A stretch of DNA of 64,000 nt, taken from the NCBI GenBank assembly GCA_045110575.1, contig JBGCGF010000052.1:90442-154441 (forward strand). Reading direction: 5' to 3'. Below the pieces are notes generated by a model. That model did not search any database and was not told the origin of the DNA. It saw only the letters and a program-made list of their open reading frames with translations. The position numbers were made by a program, and so were the translations under genes. The stretch's first letter is position 1. Every line of letters starts with the position of its first letter. Below, in pieces: positions 9,364 to 18,293 of this stretch. Origin of the DNA: CALDTK01 sp045110575. Lineage in GTDB: Bacteria > Bacteroidota > Bacteroidia > Chitinophagales > Saprospiraceae.

Positions 9364-9400
9364 AAAGCCCTTCTGCACGCAGTGCAGAAGGGCTTTTTTT
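9364..9400 (+). terminator. Intrinsic terminator after fabI
   Basis: AAGCCCTTCTGCA and TGCAGAAGGGCTT form a 13-bp stem with a short CGCAG loop, followed by a run of T residues. Confidence 0.9.
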
Positions 9401-9880
9401 ATGCTGTACATTTTCGGACACCGGAATTTTATTCAATAAATTCTAGTGGTGGCTTTAATTCCCTTCGCTACGCTCTCCAAAGTTAGAACGAAGACGTGGT
9501 GCTGTTCTGGGAGAATTTCATACTGGAAATTAGGCGAAAAAAGAGGGTCGAACCATAAGGTTCGACCCATCCAATGTCCCAGAAGTGAATCTTTATCAAT
9601 TTGGTTATCAGGGTGGTAGCTAGTGCTGCACCACTGTACTTGATAATACAAAGATGTGGCCAGTGGTTGTAGGGAATCGGTGACTGCTGTCAGGTATGGG
9701 ACTGATATTAGACTGATGCCACTCATTTATTTATCTGGATTCTAGTAGGGTACGGATCATTGAAGATTATATCCTACTTTTTTCGGCGTAAAAAACAGAT
9801 TGAAAAAGAGTGAGAAACTCTTTGGTGTATCACGCTTGAAAGAACTATCTTCGCGTCCGTTTTCAACAAAGGTTGGGCAC
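9401..9880. other. Gap of about 480 bp between fabI and yceD-like gene
   Basis: The strand content is ambiguous. A 97-codon open frame on the minus strand (9433-9726) has a biased aromatic-rich translation but no recognisable family and no ribosome site, so I do not call it. A perfect 10-bp hairpin GGGTCGAACC/GGTTCGACCC occupies 9545-9568. The stretch just before 9780 (TACTTTTT) could belong to the promoter of the following yceD-rpmF genes. Confidence 0.45.
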
Positions 9881-10435
9881 ATGGAGATACGCTCCGAATT
9901 TGATATTCCTCTTGAGACACTCACCCGAAGTGGTGTTCATGAGTTTTCCTTCGACTTAAACGATGCATTTTTTGCTTCTTTTGAATCAGGCCTATTGGCT
10001 GCAGGAGAATTTACGGCCACCGTCGAGATTGAGCGCATTCGCAATCAGTACAACTTACGCATCCAAGCGAAAGGGAAAGGCGTTGTTGAATGTGATCGTT
10101 GTCTAGATCCTTTTCCTCTTCCACTTGATGTGGACGAAGAAATGGTCATTAAGTACGACTCCGATAAACCGAGAGAGGAGGTTGAAGTAATTTACGTTCC
10201 AATTGGATCTGAGTTCTTCAACGTGTCGAAGCTGATCTACGATTTTATCGGTGTATCACTTCCAATGTCTCGTGTCCATGAGGACGCAGGTTTGGAGTGT
10301 AATCCGAAAATGGTGCAATACTTAGTAGCTTCCCAACCGGAGCCTACTATTGAAGAAGACGAAGACAAACAAGATTTACCCGAGGATTCCCCTTGGAACG
10401 CACTCCGCGATTTCAAGGACTCCGAAAACAATTAG
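9881..10435 (+). CDS. YceD/DUF177 family protein
   Basis: DUF177 proteins sit upstream of rpmF in most bacteria and have been linked to large-subunit rRNA metabolism. The 184-residue product has the expected SGVHEFSFDLNDAFF opening, a CDRC metal-like pair near residue 77 and a further Cys (LECNP). The C-terminus is acidic. An open frame extends back to a TTG at 9800, but the ATG at 9881 gives the length and N-terminus usual for Bacteroidota homologues. Its stop is 3 bases before the rpmF ATG, so the two genes are one unit. Confidence 0.87.
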   Translation: MEIRSEFDIPLETLTRSGVHEFSFDLNDAFFASFESGLLAAGEFTATVEIERIRNQYNLRIQAKGKGVVECDRCLDPFPLPLDVDEEMVIKYDSDKPREEVEVIYVPIGSEFFNVSKLIYDFIGVSLPMSRVHEDAGLECNPKMVQYLVASQPEPTIEEDEDKQDLPEDSPWNALRDFKDSENN

Positions 10436-10438
10436 GAA

Positions 10439-10630
10439 ATGGCACACCCGAAAAGCCGAATCTCAAAGCAGCGTAAGCGCAAGCGTCGGACGCACTACAA
10501 GGCAACTGCCCCAACACTATCTAAATGCCCTACTACAGGTGACGTACACCGTCGTCACGTAGCGCATAAAGATGCTGAAGGCAATCTATACTACAGAGGC
10601 AAGATTCTTGTCCCCGCAGTAGAGGTCTAG
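10439..10630 (+). CDS. rpmF: 50S ribosomal protein L32
   Basis: L32 has 63 residues here. The MAHPKSRISKQRKRKRRTHY opening is characteristic. The zinc-ribbon Cys residues found in some L32 proteins are mostly absent: only one Cys is present (SKCPTTGD), so this is a mostly Cys-free form. It sits directly behind the yceD-like gene, an arrangement conserved across bacteria. About 88 bases separate it from the next start. Confidence 0.96.
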   Translation: MAHPKSRISKQRKRKRRTHYKATAPTLSKCPTTGDVHRRHVAHKDAEGNLYYRGKILVPAVEV

Positions 10631-10718
10631 GTTAACTAGACTCCTTCACAACTACTAGTTACATAGATAGGCTGCACGCTACCGCGTCGTGGCCTATCCT
10701 TGTTTATCAGAAGCTCAT

Positions 10719-11096
10719 ATGAAAACTGTCTTTACCGATCTCGCGCCAGCTCCCGTAGGTCCTTACTCGCAAGCCGTCACGCACAATGGTGTACTCTATT
10801 GTAGCGGACAAATAGCTATCGACCCTGCGACAGGTCAACTTGTACTTGATACCATCGAAAAAGAAACAGCCTTAGTGCTTTCTAACCTCGATGCTGTGCT
10901 CAAGGCAGCAGGTACAGACCGAAAGCACGTCATTAAGTGCTCTGTATTCGTAGCTGATATAGGACAATTCGATCGCATCAACGTGATCTATCAAGATTTC
11001 TTTGGCGTCGTTGATGCTCCAGCACGTGAACTCGTACAGGTGGCTAAACTCCCAAAAGGCGTCAACATTGAAATTTCTGCAATAGCTGCAGTTTAG
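10719..11096 (+). CDS. RidA family protein (reactive intermediate deaminase)
   Basis: RidA-type enzymes hydrolyse reactive enamine/imine intermediates made by PLP enzymes. The 125 residues include the family markers PAPVGPYSQAVTHNGVLYCSGQIAIDP, the conserved Arg in PARELVQVAKLPKGVNIEISAIA, and the usual trimer-forming pattern. The frame is open from a GTG at 10689, but the ATG at 10719 fits the family N-terminus. The stop overlaps the left hairpin arm of a repeated element that continues toward trpS. It is adjacent to, but not obviously functionally linked with, trpS. Confidence 0.92.
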   Translation: MKTVFTDLAPAPVGPYSQAVTHNGVLYCSGQIAIDPATGQLVLDTIEKETALVLSNLDAVLKAAGTDRKHVIKCSVFVADIGQFDRINVIYQDFFGVVDAPARELVQVAKLPKGVNIEISAIAAV

Positions 11097-11208
11097 CCGC
11101 AGGCTAAATAATTTTGAATTGGCAATTTTGAATTTTGAATGTCGAAATGCTTAGCTCGCCTTCGGCTCATTCTAGCGTCTCACATCCCATATCCCACATC
11201 TCAATTCC
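11092..11208 (+). repeat. Dispersed intergenic repeat, copy A (trpS leader)
   Basis: The element starts with hairpin TTTAGCC-GCA-GGCTAAA (11092-11108). A 51-bp core (11124-11174) then matches the folP leader (51820-51870) with only 4 differences. It ends with a run of CACATCCCATATCCCACATCTC-like words up to the trpS start; the same kind of words precede folP. It is non-coding in both places. Confidence 0.7.
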
Positions 11209-11212
11209 CACT

Positions 11213-12214
11213 ATGAAAACTGTTCTCTCGGCTATCCAGCCAACCGGTGATATGCACTTTGGTAACTACTTCGGAGCCGTCCAAAATTGGGTGAAACTTC
11301 AGGAGGAATTCCGCTGCTTCTATGGTGTTGTAGATTTTCACGCGATTACGATGCCGTATAACGCTGAAAAATTGCGTACCGCTACTTGGGAAATCATGTT
11401 CAATCTGGTGGCCTCGGGTGTTAAGGTGGAAAACCTCTTTATTCAGAGTTTAGTACCAGAACACACAGAGCTCGGTTGGATTCTAAACTGCTTTGCCAGT
11501 TTTGGGCAGGTCACTCGAATGACACAGTTTAAGGACAAGAGTGTACAAAGTGCTGAGAAAGGGAAGGACAGCTTTATCAGTGTTGGTCTGTTTGATTACC
11601 CAGTGCTTCAAGCAGCAGATATTCTGATTTACAAGGCAGATTATGTACCTGTAGGCAAGGATCAAGAGCAACACTTAGAGTTGACACGCAACATTGCAAC
11701 TCGCTTCAACGCGCAAGTCGGCAAGGAGTACTTCGTTGCTCCAGAAGGACTTTACACCGAAACACCAAAGATCGCTTCGACTGCAGACCCTACGCGTAAA
11801 ATGGGGAAGAGTCTAGGGCCTAAGCATTATATCAACGTATTTGCCGAGGAGGCTGTAATACGCAAGCAGATTCGTTCGGCAGTTACCGATGCTGGCGATA
11901 CTCCTGTAGGAGAAATTAGCCCTGGAGTTGCTAACCTAATCATGATGACCAAGGCGTCGGGTCAGGTTGAGGCCGCCGCAAGTCTTAAAGAGGATGCCCT
12001 TTCGGGAAAACTCCAATACTCGCATTTGAAGGCTGTTGCAGCAGATGCACTAGTCGGTTTAAGTACCCAATTGCGTGATCGTAAAGCCGAAGTACTTGCT
12101 GATAAGAAAAATGTTGAAAACCAGATCAAAGCGTCAAGCGCAGAAATTCGCAAGCGTGCTCAAGAGACACTTCGCGAAGTGAAAGAACTTGCTGGTCTAC
12201 TCAACCCCCGCTGA
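11213..12214 (+). CDS. trpS: Tryptophanyl-tRNA synthetase
   Basis: TrpRS charges tRNA-Trp. The 333 residues carry the class I signatures GDMHFGNY (HIGH equivalent) and RKMGKSLG (KMSKS equivalent), plus the family stretch YPVLQAADILIYKADYVPVGKDQEQHLELTR. The open frame runs back to 11135, but the extra residues are translated repeat DNA and the ATG at 11213 matches the family N-terminus. It overlaps the next gene by one base (TGATG), so an FAH-family hydrolase is translationally coupled to it. Confidence 0.95.
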   Translation: MKTVLSAIQPTGDMHFGNYFGAVQNWVKLQEEFRCFYGVVDFHAITMPYNAEKLRTATWEIMFNLVASGVKVENLFIQSLVPEHTELGWILNCFASFGQVTRMTQFKDKSVQSAEKGKDSFISVGLFDYPVLQAADILIYKADYVPVGKDQEQHLELTRNIATRFNAQVGKEYFVAPEGLYTETPKIASTADPTRKMGKSLGPKHYINVFAEEAVIRKQIRSAVTDAGDTPVGEISPGVANLIMMTKASGQVEAAASLKEDALSGKLQYSHLKAVAADALVGLSTQLRDRKAEVLADKKNVENQIKASSAEIRKRAQETLREVKELAGLLNPR

Positions 12215-12825
12215 TGAAAATTGTATGCATTGGTCGCAATTATGCTGACCACGCCAAAGAGTTAGGTAACGCCATTCCAGACGAACCTGTAGTGTTCATG
12301 AAGCCTAGTTCGGCGATGATTCACAACAGCAAGCCTTTCTTCATTCCTGCCTTTACGCAGGACGTCCATTATGAGCTGGAATTGGTGTACCGAATCATCA
12401 ATAATGGTCGACATATAGAGGAGCAGTTTGCCCACCGTTACTACGATAGCGTAGGATTAGGGATAGATTTTACAGCAAGAGATATTCAGCAAAAGTTGAA
12501 GGCGAAAGGTCTTCCGTGGGAGAAGGCAAAAGCATTTGACGGAAGCGCCGCGATGGGAGAATACGTCTCTCTAGATTCGCTTCCAGATTCGAAAAATATC
12601 AACTTTCAACTCTTCAAAAACGGCGAAGAAGTACAGACAGGTGCATCCTCACATATGCTCCACAACATCGATCAAATCATCGCTCACGTGAGTCAATATT
12701 TCGTCCTAACGGTCGGAGATTTGATCTTTACAGGCACTCCTGCGGGTGTTGGTAAAGTCGAGATTGGGGATCATTTGATCGGAAAGCTTGAAGGGAAGAC
12801 ATTACTTGACCTTAGAGTGAAGTAG
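12214..12825 (+). CDS. Fumarylacetoacetate hydrolase family protein
   Basis: A 203-residue member of the FAH superfamily (FAHD1/YcgM-like), which contains acylpyruvate hydrolases and oxaloacetate decarboxylases. The divalent-metal ligands are visible in YELELVYRI (E-x-E) and in GLGIDFTARDIQ, followed by the conserved WEKAKAFDGSA and the C-terminal GDLIFTGTPAGVGKV. The short length means a single catalytic domain with no N-terminal lid domain. It overlaps trpS by one base. The real substrate cannot be read from sequence. Confidence 0.9.
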   Translation: MKIVCIGRNYADHAKELGNAIPDEPVVFMKPSSAMIHNSKPFFIPAFTQDVHYELELVYRIINNGRHIEEQFAHRYYDSVGLGIDFTARDIQQKLKAKGLPWEKAKAFDGSAAMGEYVSLDSLPDSKNINFQLFKNGEEVQTGASSHMLHNIDQIIAHVSQYFVLTVGDLIFTGTPAGVGKVEIGDHLIGKLEGKTLLDLRVK

Positions 12826-12840
12826 ACCTTGTTACATTTG
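12806..12840 (+). promoter_or_regulatory. Probable promoter of metK
   Basis: TACATTTG at 12833-12840 matches the -7 element TAnnTTTG. A TTG at 12806-12808 could be the -33 element, although the 24-base spacing is longer than ideal. The region overlaps the end of the FAH-family gene. Confidence 0.5.
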
Positions 12841-12869
12841 CCGCTCTAACACTAACAGCGGCGAACGAA

Positions 12870-14102
12870 ATGCCTTACCTATTTACGTCCGAAAGCGTCA
12901 GCGAAGGACACCCAGACAAAGTCTCTGATCAAATCAGTGATGCCCTACTTGATGCCTTTCTAGCAGGCGATCCAGATTCCAAAGTGGCTTGCGAAACGTT
13001 TTGTACGACCGGCCTTGTGCTCGTCGGAGGAGAGGTGAAAACCGAAACTTACGTCGACATCCAGGAAACCGTCCGTAAAACGATCGAAAAGATCGGTTAC
13101 ACTGATCCTGAGCTTCAATTCGATTCACGCAGCTGCGGTGTGCTTAATGCCATCCACGAGCAGAGTGCAGACATCCGCCAAGGTGTTGATCGTAAGAAGA
13201 AGGAAGATCAAGGAGCTGGCGATCAAGGGATGATGTTCGGTTACGCGACCAACGAGACGCCTAACTTCATGCCATTGGCACTTGACATCAGTCACAAGAT
13301 CCTCGAAGAGCTTGCAAAGATTCGCCGAGAAGGAGATAAAGGCCCAATGCCTTACCTCCGTCCAGACGCGAAAAGTCAAGTAACGATCAAGTATGACGAC
13401 GAGCATCAGCCGATGCACATCGATACTATCGTTGTCTCTACGCAGCACGCAGATTTCGGTCCTACGGATCCGAAGATGCTCGCTAAGATCAAGTCTGACG
13501 TTAAAGAGCATCTGATGCCACGCGTCATGAAGCTTTACCCAAAGCAGGCTGACCTCTTCGCTAAGAAAATAACCTATCACGTTAACCCAACAGGTAAGTT
13601 CGTCATCGGCGGACCTCACGGTGATGCAGGCCTTACAGGCCGCAAGATCATTGTAGACACCTACGGTGGTAAAGGAGCACACGGTGGTGGAGCTTTCAGT
13701 GGTAAGGACTCTAGTAAAGTTGACCGCTCAGGTGCATATGCAACGCGTCACATTGCGAAGAACCTTGTAGCTGCAGGTGTTTGTGATCAAATCCTTGTAC
13801 AAGTTGCTTATGCAATTGGTGTAGCAAAGCCAGTTGGCTTGTTCGTCGATACATACGGCACTTCAAAGGTGAAGCTGAACGACGGACAGATCGCTAAGAA
13901 GGTTGAGAAGATCTTTGACATGCGTCCATCTGCAATCGTAGAACGCTTTGGCTTGAAGAATCCGATCTTCTCTCCTACAGCTGCTTACGGCCACTTCGGT
14001 CGTAAAGTAGGTAAGGTGAAAGTCAATGGTAAGAGCTACCCGACCTTCACATGGGAGCGTCTTGACTACAAGAAGCAAGTAAAAGAAGCGTTCGGTTTAT
14101 AG
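12870..14102 (+). CDS. metK: S-adenosylmethionine synthetase
   Basis: MetK makes S-adenosylmethionine from methionine and ATP. The 410 residues show all three domains: FTSESVSEGHPDKVSDQISDA at the start, the GAGDQGMMFGYA signature near residue 116, and the P-loop-like GGGAFSGKDSSKVDRSGAY near 270. The length is at the upper end of normal. A likely promoter lies 30 bases upstream, and a strong bidirectional terminator follows. Its end faces the convergent TonB-like gene, with the shared terminator and an inverted pair of the dispersed 14-bp motif between them. Confidence 0.97.
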   Translation: MPYLFTSESVSEGHPDKVSDQISDALLDAFLAGDPDSKVACETFCTTGLVLVGGEVKTETYVDIQETVRKTIEKIGYTDPELQFDSRSCGVLNAIHEQSADIRQGVDRKKKEDQGAGDQGMMFGYATNETPNFMPLALDISHKILEELAKIRREGDKGPMPYLRPDAKSQVTIKYDDEHQPMHIDTIVVSTQHADFGPTDPKMLAKIKSDVKEHLMPRVMKLYPKQADLFAKKITYHVNPTGKFVIGGPHGDAGLTGRKIIVDTYGGKGAHGGGAFSGKDSSKVDRSGAYATRHIAKNLVAAGVCDQILVQVAYAIGVAKPVGLFVDTYGTSKVKLNDGQIAKKVEKIFDMRPSAIVERFGLKNPIFSPTAAYGHFGRKVGKVKVNGKSYPTFTWERLDYKKQVKEAFGL

Positions 14103-14111
14103 CCTTCTTTC

Positions 14112-14192
14112 GCTTACGCCAAAACATAAAACGGCCCTTCGATCATCGATCGAAGGGCCGTTTTTGTTTTAGCCGAAGGTTTTGGCGTAAGC
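14112..14192. repeat. Inverted pair of the 14-bp motif flanking the metK/tonB terminator
   Basis: GCTTACGCCAAAAC (14112-14125) and its exact reverse complement GTTTTGGCGTAAGC (14179-14192) bracket the terminator. Both are the same one-base variant of the dispersed GTTTTGGCGAAAGC motif, in opposite orientation. The right copy directly abuts the stop codon of the convergent gene. Confidence 0.8.
14131..14166. terminator. Bidirectional terminator between metK and the TonB-like gene
   Basis: ACGGCCCTTCGAT (14131-14143) pairs with ATCGAAGGGCCGT (14149-14161) over 13 bp. It is followed by T residues on the plus strand and preceded by A residues that give a T-run on the minus strand. Confidence 0.92.
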
Positions 14193-15002
14193 TTAAAGGC
14201 CTTTGATGTGAATACTCAAGGCTCCACACTCTCTAGAAGGAGCATCATAACTCGTTTCGAATCGGTAGGCCTTCGCCTTTTCAATAGCATCACGAACGAT
14301 GTCCGTGTCCTTGATCGTAGAACGTTCCTTGTTCCACTTGACACCAATCACACGACCGCGTTGGTTAATGCAAATGTTGAGGACTACAGATCCGTTCTGC
14401 TTTACAACTTCGTCTAAGGCAGGGCGATAAATCACCGCACGCGTTAGGATCCCGTCACCATCCAAGGCACTACCTATCGGAGCTTTGCCAGCACCTTTGT
14501 CGCTTACAGTATTCCCTTTTCCTGTTTCTGGAGATCCTGTTTCCTTGCCGCTCGCATTACTGTCGCCGTCATTGTCTGCAGTACTCGCAGGTGGACCAGG
14601 AACGGTCTTAGGTGTTTTAACAACAGCGGGTGCAGGTGTCGGAGCTGGTTTAAATACAGGCTTTGACTTTGCTGGTATGTCTTTAACAGGCGGCATTGGA
14701 CTAGGCGCCGTCAAGACTGGCGGAGTAGGCGTTGTCGCAGCTGCGGGCGGGGTTGGGTTTTTAGGAGCAGCTTTTCGCTCTGTAACTGGACGCTTTACTT
14801 CGTTACGAACCTTATCCTCTTCACTTGCAGCTGCCGCACTCTGTGTGAAGTCAAATGCAACAACGGTATCGTACTTCTCAGGTACTGGAAGTGAGCTGGT
14901 CAAGAAAGGGTAGAGGCAAATACCAATGACAAGGCTGTGCATGATGAGCGCGAGGAGCATGCTCCGCTTACGGTCTTTCTGCTTTTTCGTGATCTCTTTC
15001 AT
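14193..15002 (-). CDS. TonB-like energy transducer, periplasm-spanning
   Basis: The 269-residue protein has a positively charged N-terminus, one membrane helix (about 14-35), a long Pro/Ala/Lys-rich periplasmic spacer (about 70-165) and a C-terminal TonB-like domain (about 190-269; GSVVLNICINQRGRVIGVKWNKER). This is the layout of proteins that transmit proton-motive force to TonB-dependent receptors such as the SusC protein at 24 kb. The genes usually paired with tonB (exbB, exbD) are not next to it; they could lie elsewhere. Family membership is likely. Whether it energises a receptor or belongs to an AgmX/TonB-like side group is open. Confidence 0.8.
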   Translation of the reverse strand: MKEITKKQKDRKRSMLLALIMHSLVIGICLYPFLTSSLPVPEKYDTVVAFDFTQSAAAASEEDKVRNEVKRPVTERKAAPKNPTPPAAATTPTPPVLTAPSPMPPVKDIPAKSKPVFKPAPTPAPAVVKTPKTVPGPPASTADNDGDSNASGKETGSPETGKGNTVSDKGAGKAPIGSALDGDGILTRAVIYRPALDEVVKQNGSVVLNICINQRGRVIGVKWNKERSTIKDTDIVRDAIEKAKAYRFETSYDAPSRECGALSIHIKGL

Positions 15003-15307
15003 AACAGTAGCTTTTTTGAAGGATTTTTCTTGTCCGCTCTATCAATCCTTTTGAGGGGTTGAAGAATTTTTGTCGGTCAAGACGGTCCGTTGTAGATGAA
15101 AAGTCTTTGTTCATTACAAATGTCAGTCAAAAAGTGAGGCGTTACTCCTATGGCACCGTTAAACAGTCGTTATAGGACAGTTAAGGAGTATGCAGATATG
15201 AATACTTACGGTGTTTTTTCTTTGTAAAGCTGTGTACAACTACCTTTGAAGTAAATGTGTTACGCCACTCTATGGTCGTAATTTTGCGACCCAAACAAGT
15301 CCACTAC
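15003..15307. promoter_or_regulatory. Divergent intergenic region with gcvP promoter
   Basis: This 305-bp region separates the minus-strand tonB-like gene from gcvP. TACCTTTG at 15241-15248 fits the -7 element, with TTTG at 15221-15224 as a possible -33 element (16-base spacing, shorter than ideal). No glycine riboswitch signature was recognised by eye. Confidence 0.45.
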
Positions 15308-18202
15308 ATGAGCAATTCCCTGCAGAGTTTCGCACGACGTCATTTAGGACCAAATGCTGCTGAAACCGAGACGATTCTAGAGAAACTAGGAGTTTCTTCT
15401 ATCGATCAACTCATCGATGAGACCGTTCCTGCGGGGATTCGAAGGAAGTCTGAAATCAAGGTTCCAACCGCGCTTACCGAGCAGGAGTACCTCGATCACC
15501 TCGCCAAAATTGCAGCGAAGAATCAGCCAGAGGTCAAGTCACTTATCGGTCTTGGTTACTTCGGAACCATCACGCCGAGTGCTATAGCACGTAACGTGTT
15601 CCATAATCCAGGGTGGTACACTCAATACACACCGTATCAGGCGGAAATTGCACAGGGAAGATTAGAAGCCCTGCTCAACTTTCAGACGGTTATCTCTGAC
15701 CTTACGGGTCTTCCGATCGCAAACGCAAGTTTGCTAGACGAAGGAACAGCGGCAGCAGAGGCGATGAGTATGTTTTATGCGCAGAAAAATAAGCGCGTAA
15801 AAAAAGGAGCACAGCCAGCAAACGTGTTCTTGGTCAGTGACCAAGTGCTTCCACAGACGATCGCCGTTTTGGAAACCAGAGCGCTACCAATCGGTATTGA
15901 GCTTCGTGTCATTCCAGTAGGTAAATTCGCTTTTGATGCAACTGTATTTGGAATGCTCTTGCAGTATCCAGGAGCAGATGGCGAAGTAGTCGATCTATCG
16001 TCACTTGTTCAAGAAGCTAAGAAGTCTGAAGTCTTCACTTGTGTTGCAACAGACTTACTCGCACTGTGCATGCTCCAAGCTCCAGGTGATTGGGGTGTTG
16101 ACTGTGCTGTCGGAAATTCTCAGCGATTTGGTGTTCCTCTTGGATACGGAGGCCCACATGCTGCATTCTTTGCGACAACTCCTGACTTCCGTCGCCTGCT
16201 TCCAGGACGCATCATCGGTGTAAGTGAAGACTCTCAAGGCAATCCTGCGATGCGCATGGCGCTTCAAACGCGTGAGCAACACATCCGCCGCGAGAAAGCG
16301 ACAAGTAATATCTGTACAGCACAAGCATTGCTTGCCATTATGGCCGGCATGTATGCAGTCTATCACGGTCCTAAAGGACTGAGAGACATCGCTGAGCGCG
16401 TTCATGCGCGTGCTACTGGTTTTGCGGAAACGCTCAATGGAATGGGCATCTCTTTGGAGAAGAGCGCATTCTTCGATACGCTTCGTATCCGAATGACCAA
16501 TGACCAGCGCGTCAAGTTGCAAGGTGAGCTTAAAGGTAAAATCAACCTTTACTACGATTTACGTAGAGGGGATGATTTTGTACAAGTCAGCTTTGATGAG
16601 ACCGTTACAGATGCAACCGTAGCTATTCTCACAGATGCGTTCGCGTCAGCTTTCGCCAAAACACCAAGCACTTCTGAGACAGATGCTAAGAGCAACCTTC
16701 CAGCTACTCTTGCTAGAGATGTCTCTTACCTCGCGCATCCTGTTTTCTCCGCACACCAAACGGAGACAAAGCTGATGCGCTACATCAAGCGCTTAGAAAA
16801 TAAAGACCTATCGTTAACGCACTCAATGATCGCATTGGGTTCATGTACGATGAAGCTCAACGCAGCGACAGAGTTGATGCCTGTTTCTTGGCCTGCATTC
16901 GCTGATATCCACCCGTTCGCTCCTGTAGAGCAAGCAGCTGGTTACATGCAAATGTTTGAAGAGCTAGGAGCTTACTTGGCTGATATCTGTGGCTTTACAG
17001 CTACCTCTTTGCAGCCTAACAGTGGCGCACAAGGAGAGTATGCAGGTCTCACCGTTATTCGCGCATACCACTTGAGTCGAGGGGATGACAATCGTGATGT
17101 CGCCTTGATTCCTGAGTCTGCCCACGGAACCAATCCTGCCAGTGCCGTAATGGCCGGTATGCGTGTGGTTGTTGTGAAAAGTGACGCTGCTGGTAACATC
17201 GATCTAGATGACCTTAAAGCGAAAGCAGAAAAGCACAGTGCGAACCTTTCAGCGCTAATGGTTACTTACCCAAGTACCTACGGAGTGTTTGAGGCTGACA
17301 TCGTAGAAATTTGCGAAGTCGTGCACAATCATGGAGGCATGGTCTACATGGACGGTGCAAACATGAACGCTCAGGTGGGACTTACAAGTCCTGGGATCTG
17401 TGGTGCTGATGTCTGTCACCTAAACCTTCACAAGACGTTTGCTATCCCTCACGGTGGTGGAGGTCCTGGAATGGGCCCAATCTGCGTCAACGATAAGTTG
17501 GCTCCGTTCCTTCCAAGTCACCCGTTGGTGCCTACAGGAGGCGAGCAGGGGACTTCTCCTGTCTCTGCTGCACCGTTCGGTTCGTCGAGTATCCTACTCA
17601 TTAGCTATGCATACATCTGCATGCTAGGGCCAAAGGGTTTGACAGACGCTAGCCGTTATGCAATCTTGAATGCTAACTATATCGCTAAGCGATTGGAAGG
17701 GCATTACGATATTCTCTTCCAAGGAGAAAAAGGCTGGTCTGCGCACGAGCTTATTCTCGACCTACGACCATTCAAGAGCGTAGCAAGTGCAGAGGATGTA
17801 GCCAAGCGACTTATCGACTATAGCTTCCACGCACCAACATTGAGTTGGCCAGTTGCTGGAACGATGATGGTTGAGCCGACAGAAAGTGAAAGCCTCGACG
17901 AACTAGATCGCTTTTGTGATGCTATGATTAGCATCCGTGAAGAGATGGATGAAGTTGCTCGCGGAGAAGCTGATGCAAGCAATAATGTATTGCAGAATGC
18001 TCCTCACACTCTGACTGTTGTAACCAACGACACTTGGGAATACCCGTACACACGTGCTAAAGCCGCTTTTGCACTGCCTTACTTACGAGAAAGTCGCAAG
18101 TTTTGGCCAAGTGTTGCTCGCGTCAACCAAGCGCTAGGAGATCGTAACCTCGTTTGCACTTGCCCTGATGTGAGTTCTTATGCCGAAGAGGAGATGGAGT
18201 AG
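15308..18202 (+). CDS. gcvP: Glycine dehydrogenase (decarboxylating), P-protein
   Basis: P-protein of the glycine cleavage system decarboxylates glycine and passes the aminomethyl group to the H-protein lipoyl arm. The 964 residues are the fused alpha-beta form. Typical marks are SFARRHLGPN at the start, LIGLGYFGT, and the PLP-binding lysine in HLNLHKTFAIPHGGGGPGMGP near residue 713. The frame is open from a GTG at 15257, but the ATG at 15308 gives the usual N-terminus and leaves room for the upstream promoter. It is not in an operon with the other gcv genes. An exact copy of the 14-bp motif is read here as AFAKT (16649-16662). Confidence 0.96.
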   Translation: MSNSLQSFARRHLGPNAAETETILEKLGVSSIDQLIDETVPAGIRRKSEIKVPTALTEQEYLDHLAKIAAKNQPEVKSLIGLGYFGTITPSAIARNVFHNPGWYTQYTPYQAEIAQGRLEALLNFQTVISDLTGLPIANASLLDEGTAAAEAMSMFYAQKNKRVKKGAQPANVFLVSDQVLPQTIAVLETRALPIGIELRVIPVGKFAFDATVFGMLLQYPGADGEVVDLSSLVQEAKKSEVFTCVATDLLALCMLQAPGDWGVDCAVGNSQRFGVPLGYGGPHAAFFATTPDFRRLLPGRIIGVSEDSQGNPAMRMALQTREQHIRREKATSNICTAQALLAIMAGMYAVYHGPKGLRDIAERVHARATGFAETLNGMGISLEKSAFFDTLRIRMTNDQRVKLQGELKGKINLYYDLRRGDDFVQVSFDETVTDATVAILTDAFASAFAKTPSTSETDAKSNLPATLARDVSYLAHPVFSAHQTETKLMRYIKRLENKDLSLTHSMIALGSCTMKLNAATELMPVSWPAFADIHPFAPVEQAAGYMQMFEELGAYLADICGFTATSLQPNSGAQGEYAGLTVIRAYHLSRGDDNRDVALIPESAHGTNPASAVMAGMRVVVVKSDAAGNIDLDDLKAKAEKHSANLSALMVTYPSTYGVFEADIVEICEVVHNHGGMVYMDGANMNAQVGLTSPGICGADVCHLNLHKTFAIPHGGGGPGMGPICVNDKLAPFLPSHPLVPTGGEQGTSPVSAAPFGSSSILLISYAYICMLGPKGLTDASRYAILNANYIAKRLEGHYDILFQGEKGWSAHELILDLRPFKSVASAEDVAKRLIDYSFHAPTLSWPVAGTMMVEPTESESLDELDRFCDAMISIREEMDEVARGEADASNNVLQNAPHTLTVVTNDTWEYPYTRAKAAFALPYLRESRKFWPSVARVNQALGDRNLVCTCPDVSSYAEEEME
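16649..16662 (-). repeat. Exact 14-bp motif copy, in gcvP
   Basis: Minus-strand orientation; the gene reads it as AFAKT. Confidence 0.9.
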
Positions 18203-18223
18203 GGTAGCAACCCTTTAGAATTG

Positions 18224-18264
18224 AAAAGAGCGTGTCTAGGGAAATCCCTTGGACACGCTCTTTT
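18224..18264. terminator. Terminator between convergent gcvP and CBS-like gene
   Basis: AAAAGAGCGTGTC and GACACGCTCTTTT form a long stem with a second inner stem AGGG/TCCCT. A-run and T-run on the two sides allow it to act for both genes. Confidence 0.88.
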
Positions 18265-18293
18265 ACGTTAACGGTAGAAATTTAGAGCTTACC

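Noticed and set aside
9433..9726. 97-codon minus-strand frame after fabI
   Set aside because: No family, no ribosome site, and it contains a perfect 10-bp hairpin; treated as non-coding.
11135..11212. Upstream extension of the trpS frame
   Set aside because: The residues are a translation of the intergenic repeat also found before folP.
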